Positions 1 through 11,673 of a stretch of DNA of 64,000 nucleotides are shown here, in pieces (the stretch's first letter is position 1; every line of letters starts with the position of its first letter). Below the pieces are notes generated by a model, which was not told where the DNA came from, did no database searches, and saw only the letters and a program-made list of their open reading frames with translations. The DNA is from Pseudovirgaria hyperparasitica (lineage: Eukaryota; Ascomycota; Dothideomycetes; Acrospermales; Acrospermaceae), in the NCBI RefSeq assembly GCF_010093815.1, contig NW_022985551.1, forward strand, positions 2,119,087 through 2,183,086. Reading direction: 5' to 3'. A program made the position numbers and the translations under genes.

Positions 1-2457
1 GGAGAATGCGAGGGCGGTACATGCACTGCGGAGCTTCATGGCGTCGATGAGATGGCCTGTTGGGAGATCCCATACGCGGACCAGGCGGTCCGAAGTCGCG
101 GCAACGATCCACTGGCCATCGTTGGAGAAGTCAAGGTCAACGACCTGGGAATCTGAGCTCCAGAGCTCTCGAATGAGCTTCTTGGTTTCGATGTCGACAA
201 CGCGGACGGCGCCGTCGGAGCAGGCTAAGGCGATGAGATCGCTTTGACGGTGATATCGCATGCTTTTGATTGTGGTCGTGGGGTACCAGTCCAGTTGATG
301 CTTCAGAACGCCCGTTGCAAAGTCCCAGAACTATACACATAGTTAGCAAATATATGAAAGCTCCCGGGTCGTGTGATTATACCTTGACTTTGCCATCAGC
401 GCCACAACTGACAACTGTGCGATTGAGACTATCAACGACAAGACCTGTGACAGCATTCGTATGTTTTCCTTGGCCGCGATGGAATTTTTTAGGTGCGCTA
501 TATGGCTCCGCAATGATTTCTTCTTCCTCCTCTAGTTCAGTCTTGAGTCTTTGGGCTTGCTTCGGTGTCAATGGTGGAGGGAATCGTTGTCGCCTCATGC
601 CGGATTGCAAGTTGTACATGCTTATACTACCAGTTGTCGAGCCAACTAAAGCAAACGTTCCACAAGGAGAGATTCCCACAGTCTGTGATGATCGTAAGCG
701 TTTTTAAAATCTTCAAGGTCGGAGTATGAGTTTCGACTTACGCTGACAGGGCTGCCGTCTCCCGTTGGAAACTTCCAGCGACCAGCCCTTTTCCTGCCCC
801 AGAACCATGTTCTTGCCATTTTATCCCCCTCATGGCCGGTCACAACACTCTCCCATCCAGTAATGCTACTCTCAGCTGTATCCTTAGGCCCTTTATACTT
901 GTCCGCGGTGGTCCAGATTCCCTTTGCAGACGGAACAGCACCGATTCCACCATCTCTATTCAATGAACACGCGATACAAGTAATCTTTGGCGCCTTGAGA
1001 TCCTCTAGTGTGACTCGAGAGTCGATAGATCCGAGACCATCTGTCAAGGCTCCTGTCTTCTTTGCCTTCTTCTCGATCTGGCCTTGACTCAGTTCTGTAC
1101 TCTGCCCGTCTTTCCGTAGGCTCCAGCCCCATAGACTTCGATCTCTGCTCGCACTCAGCAACCACTTACCACCACCTTCAGAGCCATCGAAGTCTGAGGG
1201 TAAGAACTGTAATGATGAGAGTGGCGCAGCGTGCCCACTGCGTGAATGCAGAATCTGGGGAACAGGGGAGAACGGCATCTCGTTGAATATCCACGTCTTC
1301 AAGGCATTGTCCATACCACTTGTTACTAGCACAGCTTGGCCGTGTAGGAACTCGACTTTGCTGATACCACCAGAAGCACCGCTCTCTACAGATGGAGGGT
1401 TGTGTGCACCACGCAAGACACTCATCTTTCTACCGCCTTTGTTTAGGTCCCAGAATGTGACATCTCCAGTTCCTTTGCATGCAGTCGCCATGACTCCAGA
1501 TTTTGTGCCGTCACTACCGGCACCGAGACCGTCAGTGCGAAACGTGATGGATGTTACTGGGAACTTTCCGCCAGAGCCTGTCTTGAGTGCGATCACAACC
1601 TTGTCTAGTCTGATGTCGTGTATGTTCAGAGGCCCTCCTGCGTATGATATGGCGAGAAGCGAGAGCGCGGGACTTGGTTCCAGTGCGACAACTGCCCCAT
1701 AGTCCGCAGATTGAGGCAGAATGGTGTATACTAATCTGCCGGTTTTGAGGTTCCAGATTTCGACGCTGCCGTCACTTCGGCCGGCAAAGATTTTGTTCAA
1801 GTAGGTTGGCATACTGCAAATCCCGCCACTCAATGTATTTCTTGATCCCGACATCAGTGTCGTGTAGTATTCGAAGTTTGAAGCCTGCCAGACAATGATC
1901 TTAGATTCACAGCACGCCACTATCCATGAGCCATAGACAAGCAGCTGCTTGACATTTTCATCGAACTCAGGAGGCTTCTCCAGCTCATCGTGCGCTTTAC
2001 CACGCTTGTACAGCCATACGCCTCGAGCCGCATCCGGGCCATCTCCTCCCCATGCGGCCAGTGTCTGGCTGTGTTTCCAACTCGTGGTCGCAGTGATCAG
2101 TCCTGGAGTCTGTGGCCGCGTCAAGAATATGAGGCTGAGACCGCGCTTCAGATCATAAGTCTGCAGACTCCTGCCTACGGATGTCGTGATGTTGAAGGTC
2201 GTTTTGCCCAGCGCGGCGGTCGTAAAAGGCACATCGGTTGGAGACACAAGGCCTACGGTCTACTTTTGTTAGCACTGGCTGTCTCCAAGCGGCGAGAATA
2301 CACCCACTCTGAACGGGGTGAAAATCCGAGAGTGCGCGACGGCCTTCTTCGCACGAGGTTTCTTGGACTCGGCATCTGTCTTTGTGCGTTTGACGATGGG
2401 TCCGTCGAGAGAAGCGCCATTCTGGACAGTGGCTGGCATCGCGTTGCTGCAACTCAC
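1..2457 (-). CDS. UTP21: UTP21 / WDR36, small-subunit processome WD40 protein (3' end cut by window)
   Basis: Utp21 is a subunit of the nucleolar U3 snoRNP (UTP-B part of the small-subunit processome) that matures 18S rRNA. The gene runs leftwards in four visible exons: 2304-2457, 742-2252, 383-682 and 1-330, with introns of 51, 59 and 52 bp. About 765 residues are visible against roughly 900-1000 for the family. The N-terminus carries the family block FTPFRVGLVSPTDVPF, which continues across the first joint, followed by TTSVGRSLQTYDL. WD40 repeats follow (SDGSVEIWNLKTGRLV, GHEGDKMARTWFWGRKR, ATSDRLVRVWDLPTGHLI), with an acidic EELEEEEE-like stretch in exon 3. The conserved C-terminal Utp21 domain would lie beyond base 1. 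I chose the ATG at 2457; a second Met six codons later is possible. It is divergent from VIP1 with 529 bp between the two starts. The identity is firm; the start is less so. Confidence 0.93.
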
Positions 2458-2986
2458 TACTCACTTGGGCTGCGCTTCAACTTCTGCTTCGACTTCTTCT
2501 CACTGCAGCGCTTCCGCAAAAAAAGTTCGGGAGTGCTCGGACGGGACTGCAAGTACATCGTCGTGCTCAGATATACCGCAGGAGAACGCTCTTGCTGCTT
2601 GTTACAAGTGCGATGATTGATGATTAACCTACAACTTCTCTTTTACTCTCTTTCACTCTCATGTATACTTGCTGAGCCCATCTGCTCATCTTTAATCAGT
2701 GTCCATTCTTTCACTCGTATAAGAAGTTATCATTCTCAAATCTCAACTTCCAGAGGCTTACGGCTTGCGGCTCAGATATCCGAACGAACCTTATGCAGGC
2801 CTGTGCGACTAGACACCCCTCGACCTTGTCGGCCCTATGCACGTCATAAGGCGGTGAAAAGGCATTGGCTATCGTGTGACGCTTAAACGCTAGTCGCAAA
2901 CTATCCAGGGAGTAGAGAGTAGACCTTTCTGGATATCCCACTCTCCCTGTCATTGCGTGGGTTTCACTCGGTCCTTCACTACTCAA
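2458..2986. promoter_or_regulatory. Divergent intergenic region UTP21/VIP1
   Basis: This 529-bp spacer separates two divergent starts and must hold both promoters. Pyrimidine-rich patches lie near 2640-2690. No clear TATA box or repeat was seen, and short frames here do not look coding. Confidence 0.5.
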
Positions 2987-5900
2987 ATGGATAATAGCCT
3001 CGTCAGGACCGTCAGCAGTGAAAGCACGCGTTCGCGCGCCGCCTCCTCCCACCTTCTCACCTCTGCTACACCCTCCATTTCTGCCAATCGAAAAGGTCGC
3101 AATGCTGAACCTGGTACCACTGCTGGCGCCGTCGAGCGTGCCAGCGTGTCGATGCCTCCCCCTGCCTCTAAGTCTGTACCGAGACAGTACGCCGAGCGGA
3201 GAGCCTCAAAGGCGTCAGATACCGCGGCTGCTACCGTGTCGCTGCAGGACAATGCAGGTTCGCGGCACCTTTCCGATGCCCATCTGCTTGACGATACAGA
3301 CATCACCCCAACTTTAGAAGGTTCTCACCCGCATCTAGGGACTGGTCAATTGGCTCTGCCAGATGCCATGATTCCACCTTCAAGATCAGATCCTGAACTT
3401 GAATCCAACAGAATGTCTTTTTCGTCCCTGTACTCTGTTGGTTCGGCCATATACAATGCCGCCCGGGGAACCAGCGGTACGAGCTCAATCACAGGCTCAG
3501 AGCCTGAAGGTCAGACTATCATTGGGATGAGGCATGAAACACGTCTAAAATGTGAAAACAGCTCGAGTTGAACCTCAGGTCTCTGTACATAATACAGTCA
3601 ATGGTCCTGGCACGTCAGTCTCATCATCACAGCTTCTATCAACGGCCGATCCAGTAATTAGTGGTACGCCAATTGCTGCGTCAGTGCCCTCCTTGCGAGG
3701 AAATGAAAGGCGTAACACACGCGGCCGAACTATTAACCAGAGACGGATCAGTGGTAGTACAGGTGCTGCCAGTAGTACTAGTCCAGGAAGTCGTGACTTT
3801 AGAGACGGTGAGCTTCGTCGAAGTCCCATAGGCATCATTGGAGTCTGTGCTCTAGATGCAAAAGCAAGGAGCAAACCCAGCCGCAATATATTGAATCGTC
3901 TCATTGCAAATGGGGAGTTCGAAGTCAAAATTTTCGGTGACAAAGTTATTTTGGACGAAGACGTCGAAAATTGGCCAGTCTGCGATTTTCTCATCTCTTT
4001 CTTTTCAGATGGATTCCCACTGGACAAAGCAATTGCGTATGCTCGACTTCGAAAGCCTTTTTGCGTCAACGACATACCCATGCAAAGAGTTCTTTGGGAC
4101 CGCCGACTATGTCTTAGAATACTGGATGCGATGTCAGTGCGGACACCGCAAAGAGTAGAGGTGAATCGAGATGGAGGCCCCACGATACCCTCGCGTGAAA
4201 TCGCACAGCGCGTCTTTGAAAAAACAGGGGTGCGACTTGATGGTCCAGATGACGGTACTGGTGGTGGCCTTCCCCCTTGCCAGAATGTGGAGCTTATCGA
4301 AGACGGAGATGCACTGTATGTCGATGGCCGCATCATCAGAAAACCTTTCGTTGAGAAACCAGTAAGCGGAGAGGATCATAACATTCACATTTACTATCCG
4401 AAACACCACGGAGGAGGTGGTCGCAGACTTTTCCGAAAGATAAACAACAAAAGTTCGGAGAAAGACGAGACCATGATGACTCCTCGCTGCATCAGTGAGC
4501 CCGACAGCAGTTACGTGTATGAGAAATTTCTTCGTGTAGAGAATGCCGAAGATGTGAAAGCGTACACTGTTGGCACCGGATTTTGCCATGCTGAAACTCG
4601 CAAGTCACCAACAGTCGATGGAGTCGTCAAACGAAATCCAAACGGCAAGGAGATACGTTACGTCACGAGCTTAGATGCCGAAGAGTCACTCATGGCAGCT
4701 AAGATAGCTGAAGGCTTTGGTCAGCGAGTGTGCGGCTTCGATCTCTTAAGGGCTGGAGGTAAAAGCTACGTGATCGATGTTAATGGATGGAGTTTCGTCA
4801 AGGACAACAACGATTATTACGACAAGTGTGCCAGTATATTGAGGGACATGTTCGAGAATGAGAAGAAACGTAAAGACGGTAAACAATCATCTGCACCATC
4901 TGCAACCCCTTCAATCAATGACGAAGAAGTATTCACGGACTCGTCACATCGCTCGTCACGGCAGCGACAGCACACACTCTCTAATCATCGCGCGCAATTG
5001 AAGTCCATCTTCCGATCACCTAGCATGTCAAAATTACTACACCATAATCCTCATGCTAATTCTCACACCCAAGGCACTACATCTCCAGATATATTGACCC
5101 AGACCACCCCAATCACCTCTCCCCCGAGCTTCGAGAATTCATACCGGCCACCGCCATCCGCCCCGCCAACTTCACAGCCAGAATTTCTCCCTCCCCCAGC
5201 GGTAGAGGAGGCGGCTACGGATATGGCTTCGGTATCACTACCAGACGACCAAATCGCTTCTCCTGTGCCTGCGCCAGCTTCTAAGGCCCAATGGAAAATG
5301 AAAGGAATGGTTTCAGTCATTCGACATGCAGATCGCACGCCCAAGCAAAAGTTCAAGTTTACATTCCACACCAAGCCATTCGTAGAGCTGCTCAAAGGTC
5401 ACCAAGAGGAAGTGCTATTGATCGGTGAAGCTGCTCTGAAGAGCGTTGAGAAGGCTGTCAGGCAAGCCATGAAGGAAGGTGTAGAAGATCCAGAGAAGCT
5501 GAAGACGCTTGCAAACTCGCTAGCAAGAAAAGGAAGCCAGCCGGGGACAAAGGTTCAGATCAAGCCAATGTTCCGTAGGCGTAAAAAGGAAGAAATGCTA
5601 CCAGGAATGGATGAAAATACCTCCGTTGAGTCGCAGCAATCACAGGTGCCAGATCTGGCCCAAGTCGGCTCGTCTCTCAATCCTACAATAGAATCGCCAG
5701 GAAAGGAAGGGAAGAACAACAAAGACTGGATTCAAAAAAGAAGCGAATCCGTTTCCGGTGGTCTTCTATCCAGATTCGCAGCTGCAGAGAATAATTTGAT
5801 CCTCGACAAATTGCAGTTGATCATCAAATGGGGTGGAGAGCCTACTCATGCAGCTCGCTATCAAGCACAAGATCTCGGGGAGAACATGCGAAATGATCTT

Positions 5901-7579
5901 CTACTCATGAACCGTGAGGCTTTGGACAATGTTCACGTATTCAGTAGCTCCGAACGCCGCGTTACCACGAGTGCCCAAATCTTCGCGGCGTCTTTCCTCC
6001 ATCAAAAGGAGGTACCTGAGGACTATATCTCGATACGAAAAGATCTTCTCGATGATTCAAACGCAGCTAAGGATGAGATGGACAAAGTTAAGAAGAAGTT
6101 GAAAGGTCTACTACGCGATGGCGAGAAGGCTCCCACACAGTTCGCTTGGCCGCAGGACATGCCAGAACCAGCTGAGGTGGTCAAGAATGTTATAGAGCTC
6201 ATGAAGTTCCATCGTCATGTCATGCGACTGAACTACGCAAAGTTGCAAGCGGGTGCAGTATCTTCACTGGCCGCTGTCTCAGAGTCCCAAAGCAGTAGCT
6301 CATCCCAATCTTCCCCCGGAGTCAATGCCACATCCCAAAGTTCCTCTGGGGCCAATGCTATTCAGCCTAGGTGGTGTTGTGGTGAGGATCCTGCACTATT
6401 CAAGGAGCGCTGGGAAAAGCTTTTCTCTGAATTCTGTGATTCAGAGAAGGTTGATCCCAGTAAAATCTCGGAGCTCTACGACACGATGAAGTTCGATGCG
6501 CTCCATAACCGTCAATTCTTAGAATGGATCTTCACCCCCGAGTTAAGCGAAGAAGCGGTCGAAATTGCGACTGCCGGTTCAGAGAGTACTACCAGTAGTG
6601 AGCCTCGACGAACAGCTGATGTTCCTGCCGAATTACTCAAATCGAATCCTAAAGAGCCGCATGGTGGTGACAAGCTACTTTCAGACAAAGGGTCCATTGG
6701 GCAGCGTATGGGATTTCGCAGAAAGTCAGAAGCTCTAGCTGCAGTCACCTACAAGAACCCAGTTTTCAGTTACCCGCATGAGTCGTACTTTTCGCTCTAC
6801 AAAGGCATCCCAACGTCTGCAGCTTCCAGAGCGAAAGTGGACGCGCGCTTGGCCAAGCTTCGTGAGCTTTACAAGTATTGCAAAGTACTTTTCGACTATA
6901 TTGGACCACAAGAGTATGGTATAGCGAATACTGAGAAACTTGAAATTGGCCTCTTGACTTCTTTGCCATTGCTCAAAGAGATCGTGCAAGACCTAGAAGA
7001 GCTACAATCTTCCGAAGGTGCACAATCCTTCTTTTACTTCACCAAGGAGTCACATGTCTATACCTTGCTCAACTGCATTCTCGAGGGAGGTATCAAGACG
7101 AAGATTGACCGAAATGCCATACCAGAATTGGACTATCTCTCACAAATTTGCTTTGAACTCTACGAGAGCCAGAACGTTACGCCGGAGGACGAGCCCAATT
7201 CGTTCAATTACAGTATTCGCATCACGATCTCACCTGGCTGTCACACTTTTGACCCACTTGACGTGTATGTTGTCTTTTTTGACGCTGTTGGTGGCCATTA
7301 CTGACATGAGACAGACAACTTGACTCGAAGCATAGTATTGGTATTTCACCACGCCGCAGTCTCACAGCACATCATGACTGGAAAGAGATCATTGAGACTC
7401 TTCGTGCAAGATTTCACACGTACGTCCAGGTTTGCAAGACTGTCTAAAGTTTACTAACAATGCACAGGGTGAAATTGCCTAAATCGTTTGTTGCCATCAA
7501 TCTCTCAGAAAAGGTCCCTCATGCCTTCAATCTACCTAACGAGACTACCGCTTCTGAGCCAAAGGACGAGTCACTCTGA
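2987..7579 (+). CDS. VIP1: Vip1/Asp1-type diphosphoinositol pentakisphosphate kinase (PPIP5K)
   Basis: This bifunctional enzyme makes and breaks 1-diphospho inositol pyrophosphates. They signal phosphate status and, in fission yeast, microtubule and polarity control. Exons are 2987-3509, 3562-7264, 7315-7419 and 7468-7579, giving 1480 residues. The first ~210 residues are Ser/Thr-rich and probably disordered. The ATP-grasp kinase domain starts near IGIIGVCALDAKARSKP and includes FVEKPVSGEDHNIHIYYP, KAYTVGTGFCHAE and VIDVNGWSFVKDNNDYYDKC. A Ser/Pro-rich linker leads to the histidine phosphatase domain with KGMVSVIRHADRTPKQK (RHADR near residue 762). The C-terminus LDSKHSIGISPRRSLTAHHDW through VKLPKSFVAINLS is restored only by the last two introns. 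Intron 1 (3510-3561, donor GTCAGA) is the weakest joint but keeps the frame. The ATG at 2987 is the first in frame; an open stretch upstream has no ATG. Confidence 0.94.
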
Positions 7580-8165
7580 GCAATATTCTTACTAGGCCTC
7601 TTTGAGGCCTACATTCATTTCCAATGGGTAAATAAAGGGCTAGTAAGTACATAGACACAGGGTCTACATTATCTTACGAGATGCTCTTTGGCATTAGTGG
7701 TATTTTAGTACAATGCACTCTCTTTGGTATTCGGTGTACGTAGAGCAAATGCATTGGTGTACAAAGCTGGTCTCACAACTGGAATCGAAGGTTCAAGCCT
7801 GTCCGTTTCAAGTGCTCGAAAATTAGATTAGAATGTGTATGATCGATTGTCTGGCTATGCCATTGTACTATAATATGGAACTGAGCATATGCTAATTCCC
7901 CAATGATTGCAGATGGCTGAGGTTACCTTAAATAGTAGGACGCCTATGAAATTGGAATGACGCTTGATATCCCGCGTAATCCTTGAACATACACACACTA
8001 AATGTTCATTGGACGTCGAGGTCTGCATATATTCTCCCACAGAGACATGGAGCACGGGATGTGCGAACCGAACGATGCTATTGAGTCAAATCAGGTGATT
8101 CCCTCACAAAGTAGAGACAGAAAAAGTTATGAATTTCTTTCTCATTTGATCGTAACATAACAATT
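7580..8165. other. Convergent spacer between VIP1 and the NAD(P)-binding gene
   Basis: This 586-bp region lies between two 3' ends and should hold both terminators. AATAAA-like sequence occurs at about 7630 (aataaaggg), about 50 bp after the VIP1 stop. No gene is evident. Confidence 0.45.
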
Positions 8166-8933
8166 TTACGGATGAAAGCGATACAACCAGGGGAAGAAGT
8201 GGAACACCAAGCCGAAGAACAGACGTATCGGCGCTCCTCGAGGGAAACTGACGTCCTTTGAGGTAGGACAGACTGCAACGCCTTTCATGTCGTATTGGTC
8301 CTGGTTGTCTGCAATTTCGACCATGCCAGCTGCTAGATCCAGGAAGGAGAGTGGCATATCCGCCTTCTCCATGCTGAGACGATGACCCTTTTGACTATCA
8401 TCCGTCAGCGCTCCAGGTTTCACAAAGGTTGCAGATACTAGGCCGTCGTCTTGCGCGCGAAGGTACTTCTCGGCTGCTTTGAGATCGTCGTACACGTAGG
8501 AGCTCGTGCGGTAGAGGAGCCACATGATAGGGGCAGGGGTGTCTGGTAGAAATCGATGATCGGTGGATGAGGAGGACAGGACGACGAGCCTGGGCAGACG
8601 TTCGTTTTGGCTCTTTAGTTGCTTGAGGGCGGCAACGACGGCGTGTGCGGTGTCTTGACAGACTCTGGTGCCTGGTCGGTTACCACCTGTCTCTGCGGTG
8701 GCCAAGAAGGCGGTTTGTGTTCCGCGAAGGCAATTGGATAGTAGCGTCGTGTCATCCAGGCTGCCTTCGAAGACTTCTACCTGCTTGTTGCTGTTGATGC
8801 TAGGTTGGAGTTTGGAGAGCTTCGCCCATGAGCGGCAGTAGGCGTGTATGTGGGTTTCGGGAGACTGTAGAAGAACGTTGAGAATAGACTGGCCAACGCT
8901 CCCTGTGGAGCCAAGAATAGCGTAAGTAGGCAT
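8166..8933 (-). CDS. NAD(P)-binding Rossmann protein, NmrA/AvfA-like
   Basis: This single-exon 255-residue protein begins MPTYAILGSTGSVGQSIL, a glycine-rich dinucleotide-binding turn (GSTGSVG) right at the N-terminus, as in atypical short-chain dehydrogenase/NmrA-like proteins. Other family-like parts are a short acidic segment at the second strand (VEVFEGSLDD), RLVVLSSSSTDHRF at the fourth strand, and a Tyr/Lys-rich helix with YVYDDLKAAEKYL, where the YxxxK pattern could be catalytic. The last ~20 residues are hydrophobic and aromatic (LFFGLVFHFFPWLY), which may make a C-terminal membrane contact. Relatives are often annotated as averufin-oxidase-like, but no secondary-metabolism gene lies nearby, so the substrate is unknown. 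The start is the ATG at 8933. Confidence 0.8.
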   Translation of the reverse strand: MPTYAILGSTGSVGQSILNVLLQSPETHIHAYCRSWAKLSKLQPSINSNKQVEVFEGSLDDTTLLSNCLRGTQTAFLATAETGGNRPGTRVCQDTAHAVVAALKQLKSQNERLPRLVVLSSSSTDHRFLPDTPAPIMWLLYRTSSYVYDDLKAAEKYLRAQDDGLVSATFVKPGALTDDSQKGHRLSMEKADMPLSFLDLAAGMVEIADNQDQYDMKGVAVCPTSKDVSFPRGAPIRLFFGLVFHFFPWLYRFHP

Positions 8934-10179
8934 GGTGTATGAGGATCAGTGAATTTGTATAAATGTATGTCTCATGTTCACGCATCGACGAGTCCTAATA
9001 TATATCTGTTGAGTGTGTCAGTAGAGAAGTTAGCTTTGATTCGGAGTCTGCGTTTCCCAGAGGGCAGGACGTCATCAATTGCCGGATAGAGGTAAACCCA
9101 CGAGGCGTCAACTTCGTAGAGCCGACCCGGGTTCTAAGAGATGTCCATGGGCCAAGGCAGTAAAGTAGGAACGATTCAATCGTATTCCAACATTTGGATG
9201 TTTCCACTGGCGAAAGCTATTCGAGCGATCGCAGAAACCGTTTATGACGTCGGCGGCCCTTGATGCGATCTACGAAGGCGCATGTTAGCGCGCGGCCTTT
9301 GAATCGACTATTCAAATTCCAGCCTTGCCTCGTGCCTCGTGCCCGATGATCATGTTATTTGGGGGTTTTGAAATTCGAGAGGTAAAGACCGATCACGAGT
9401 TTTCATCGCTGGTCTCCAGACGCGGACCCAAGGGTATTGATGCTTTCAATGCATCGGCCACCGACCTGCGTGATCCGGACGACACGGTTGTATTGGGAGA
9501 GCTGATAGACACAAGAGTCCGGACATATTCTAGGTGAAGATTTGCTGAGATAGTCTCAAGTGCACACGCGAAGCTACATATCTACACCTAAGACGATGTA
9601 GATATTCCACTGGTCCAAATAGGGCGAAGAGTAGACTCAGCATCACGAGCGCTGGAGTGGACGAGGATATTGTTTCTATGCCGGTATTCTCTCCACGCAT
9701 CCAAGTCCAGCTTCAATGGATTATTGTCGTCGTGCCGGCAGATCTGGATCTGAAGGAGATGAACACGTTGATAACGGGATTAGGAACTGTGAATGCCTGA
9801 CTAAATGCCTTACGGTGACTGGTTTGTCGGGTTGCCCTTTTGGGACTAGTGCCCAGTCCCTCGAACTCCGAGATGGGAGAACAGGACTCCAGCTCTGTGG
9901 TATTTTGTATGTCTAATCATTCTCGCAAGACTTACCGGCGCTTCCAGTCATCATGTCTTACGGCCTGACTCACACAATGTATCTCAGCATACATAAAAGG
10001 ACTATGATTCCTGATCTCTTAACTCTTTCGCAGCTTGCACTATTCAAGAGACCTGAGTGAACTTATAGTTGACCCCGCTCCACCAACGCCACCATCGTGC
10101 CTTTGACCCTCATAGCAGATCGTTGCTTCACCCGATGACCACTGATTGATAGAACTAATTGACACTCTAGCTATCAACT
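8934..10179. other. Long divergent intergenic region, no gene seen
   Basis: This 1246-bp gap lies between two divergent genes. Several frames of 60-70 codons (for example 9325-9537 and 9716-9916 on +) have no recognisable motif and biased composition typical of chance frames. A TATA-like acataaaagg is present near 9990, about 190 bp before the ATG of the next gene. No repeat or RNA gene was recognised. Confidence 0.4.
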
Positions 10180-11081
10180 ATGCAGCATTTCACCTACCCC
10201 AAGGGCAAGGACAACAAAATCGGCCGTCACCCAGAGCGGGTATGTTTCTCGCTCTTCAATCTTCACTTACCGCCACTGACCTTTCTTCCAAGGGTCATTA
10301 CGATGCTACGACTGTCCACTCCATCGTCAACACCTCACCCGTTGCTCATGTCTCAGTCAACCCTTCTCCAGAGTCCCCGTACCCTGTCACACTGCCGATG
10401 ATTGTGCGCATCGCACAATACGAGAACGATACCGAACCACACGCCTACATTCATGGCTACATCTCAGCCCGCATGTTCAAGCTGCCCAAGTCCCCTGATA
10501 CTCCCAATGCTACTGAAGAAGGTGTACCTCTCAGCATTGCGGCTACGAAAGTAGACGGCCTTGTCCTAGCCCTCACCCCGTTTAACCATAGCTATAACTA
10601 CCGCAGTGCTATCATCTATGGCCACGCGCGCCTTCTCGACCCTACGGTCTCTCCGGCCGATGCTGCAGAGAATCTCTGGGCTATGCAGCTTGTGACAGAC
10701 GGCATTGTTCCGCAACGCTGGGACAATTGTCGTTCACCCCCTGATGCCGGCGAGATCGCGAGCACGCGCATACTGAAAGTTCGCATCGACAGTGCGAGTG
10801 CAAAGATCAGGGACACAGGAGTGAAGGACGACAAGAAGGATCTGAAAAATGAAGAGAACGTAGACAAATACTGGACAGGGGTCATTCCGCTGTGGGAGCA
10901 CCTGGGAGAGCCAGTACCAGCGAAGACAAATGGAGCCAAGGAGCTACCAGGTTACATCAAAGATTTCGTGAGCAATTGGAACGAGAGAGTCGAGCAGGAG
11001 GCCATGGTGAGTGCAGTACCGGAAGGCATGGAGATCAAGAAGAAGGAGGGAGGTGGGTGGCTTGCTGGGTGGTTGAAGTAG
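10180..11081 (+). CDS. FMN-binding split-barrel protein (pyridoxamine 5'-phosphate oxidase-like, Pyridox_ox_2 type)
   Basis: Two exons, 10180-10239 and 10293-11081, are joined over a 53-bp intron with a GTATGT donor. They give 282 residues. The joint reads RHPERGHYDATTVHSIVNTSP, which matches the opening of fungal flavin-nucleotide-binding split-barrel proteins (RxxxR...YD...I..I.....V.HV). The barrel continues with YPVTLPMIVRIAQYEND, AYIHGYISARMF, TKVDGLVLALTPFNHSYNYRSAIIYGHARLL and a basic C-terminal part ending WLAGWLK. Family members bind FMN and may reduce or detoxify small molecules, but no defined reaction can be assigned. The ATG at 10180 is preferred over an earlier non-ATG frame because the first exon supplies the conserved N-terminus. 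Confidence 0.85.
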
Positions 11082-11673
11082 TGTACGCAGATATGCTAGA
11101 TTTACAGACCAATGCCCGTTCATGAAGAAAGCTCTGCTTTCTCGCTGAATCATGCGACCCCTGGTGCCTGGTACATCGAGTCTACAATTGAGATGATGAT
11201 ATCACCAGTACACGGCCGATAGAAGTGTAGACGAAGCTAGCCAGATGAGGCCATTGATTGACGGAGAAGGTCTGCTGTATAGTGTAATATGACTTTCAGA
11301 TGGTAATGGTTGCATGCTTGAAGAAGCCAGACACATAAAAATGATATGTTTGTTGCGAAAACATCAACTTCCCCGCCCCCGCACTAATAATCGGAATTCC
11401 GCCAGCCCTATATTTGGCAGCGGGCGCGGGGCAGGGCAAAGCGGACAGGGCAAGCGAGTCATTCTCGGATCCATGGGTCGGTCCATGCACCCGTCACGAG
11501 CACTTCATCTTTAGCTTCAAGGTCACTCACAGCTAACTGATACCTATTCTTCTTTGTGACTTACGCCGGGAGCCACCTTCATTCTCCTACACCAGCTAAG
11601 AGGTATAAACGTCACCTCTTGTCACAAACACTTCTACAGCCTCAGCATCTCCATATCATCTCGAACAGGCACC
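11082..11673. promoter_or_regulatory. Spacer with the promoter of the REEP-like gene
   Basis: This 592-bp stretch holds the 3' end of the FMN protein gene and the promoter of the next gene. TATAAA at 11604-11609 lies about 65 bp before the ATG at 11674, a plausible TATA box. A short GC-rich patch (gcgggcgcggggcaggg) occurs near 11420. Small frames here have no recognisable features. Confidence 0.5.

Noticed and set aside
2153-2616. Alternative frames over the UTP21 5' exon
   Set aside because: The spliced frame gives the conserved N-terminal block across intron 1; the others do not match the family.
3575-4336. 253-codon antisense frame inside VIP1
   Set aside because: It lies opposite conserved ATP-grasp coding sequence and has no motif of its own; a shadow frame.
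7740-7815. tRNA-like stretch with a B-box-like ggttcaagcct
   Set aside because: The B-box-like word is present, but I could not fold acceptor, D and anticodon stems around it, and it lies in a 3' flank.
8166-11081. Secondary-metabolite cluster suggested by the AvfA/NmrA-like protein and the FMN protein
   Set aside because: No polyketide synthase, NRPS, terpene synthase, P450 or cluster regulator is nearby.
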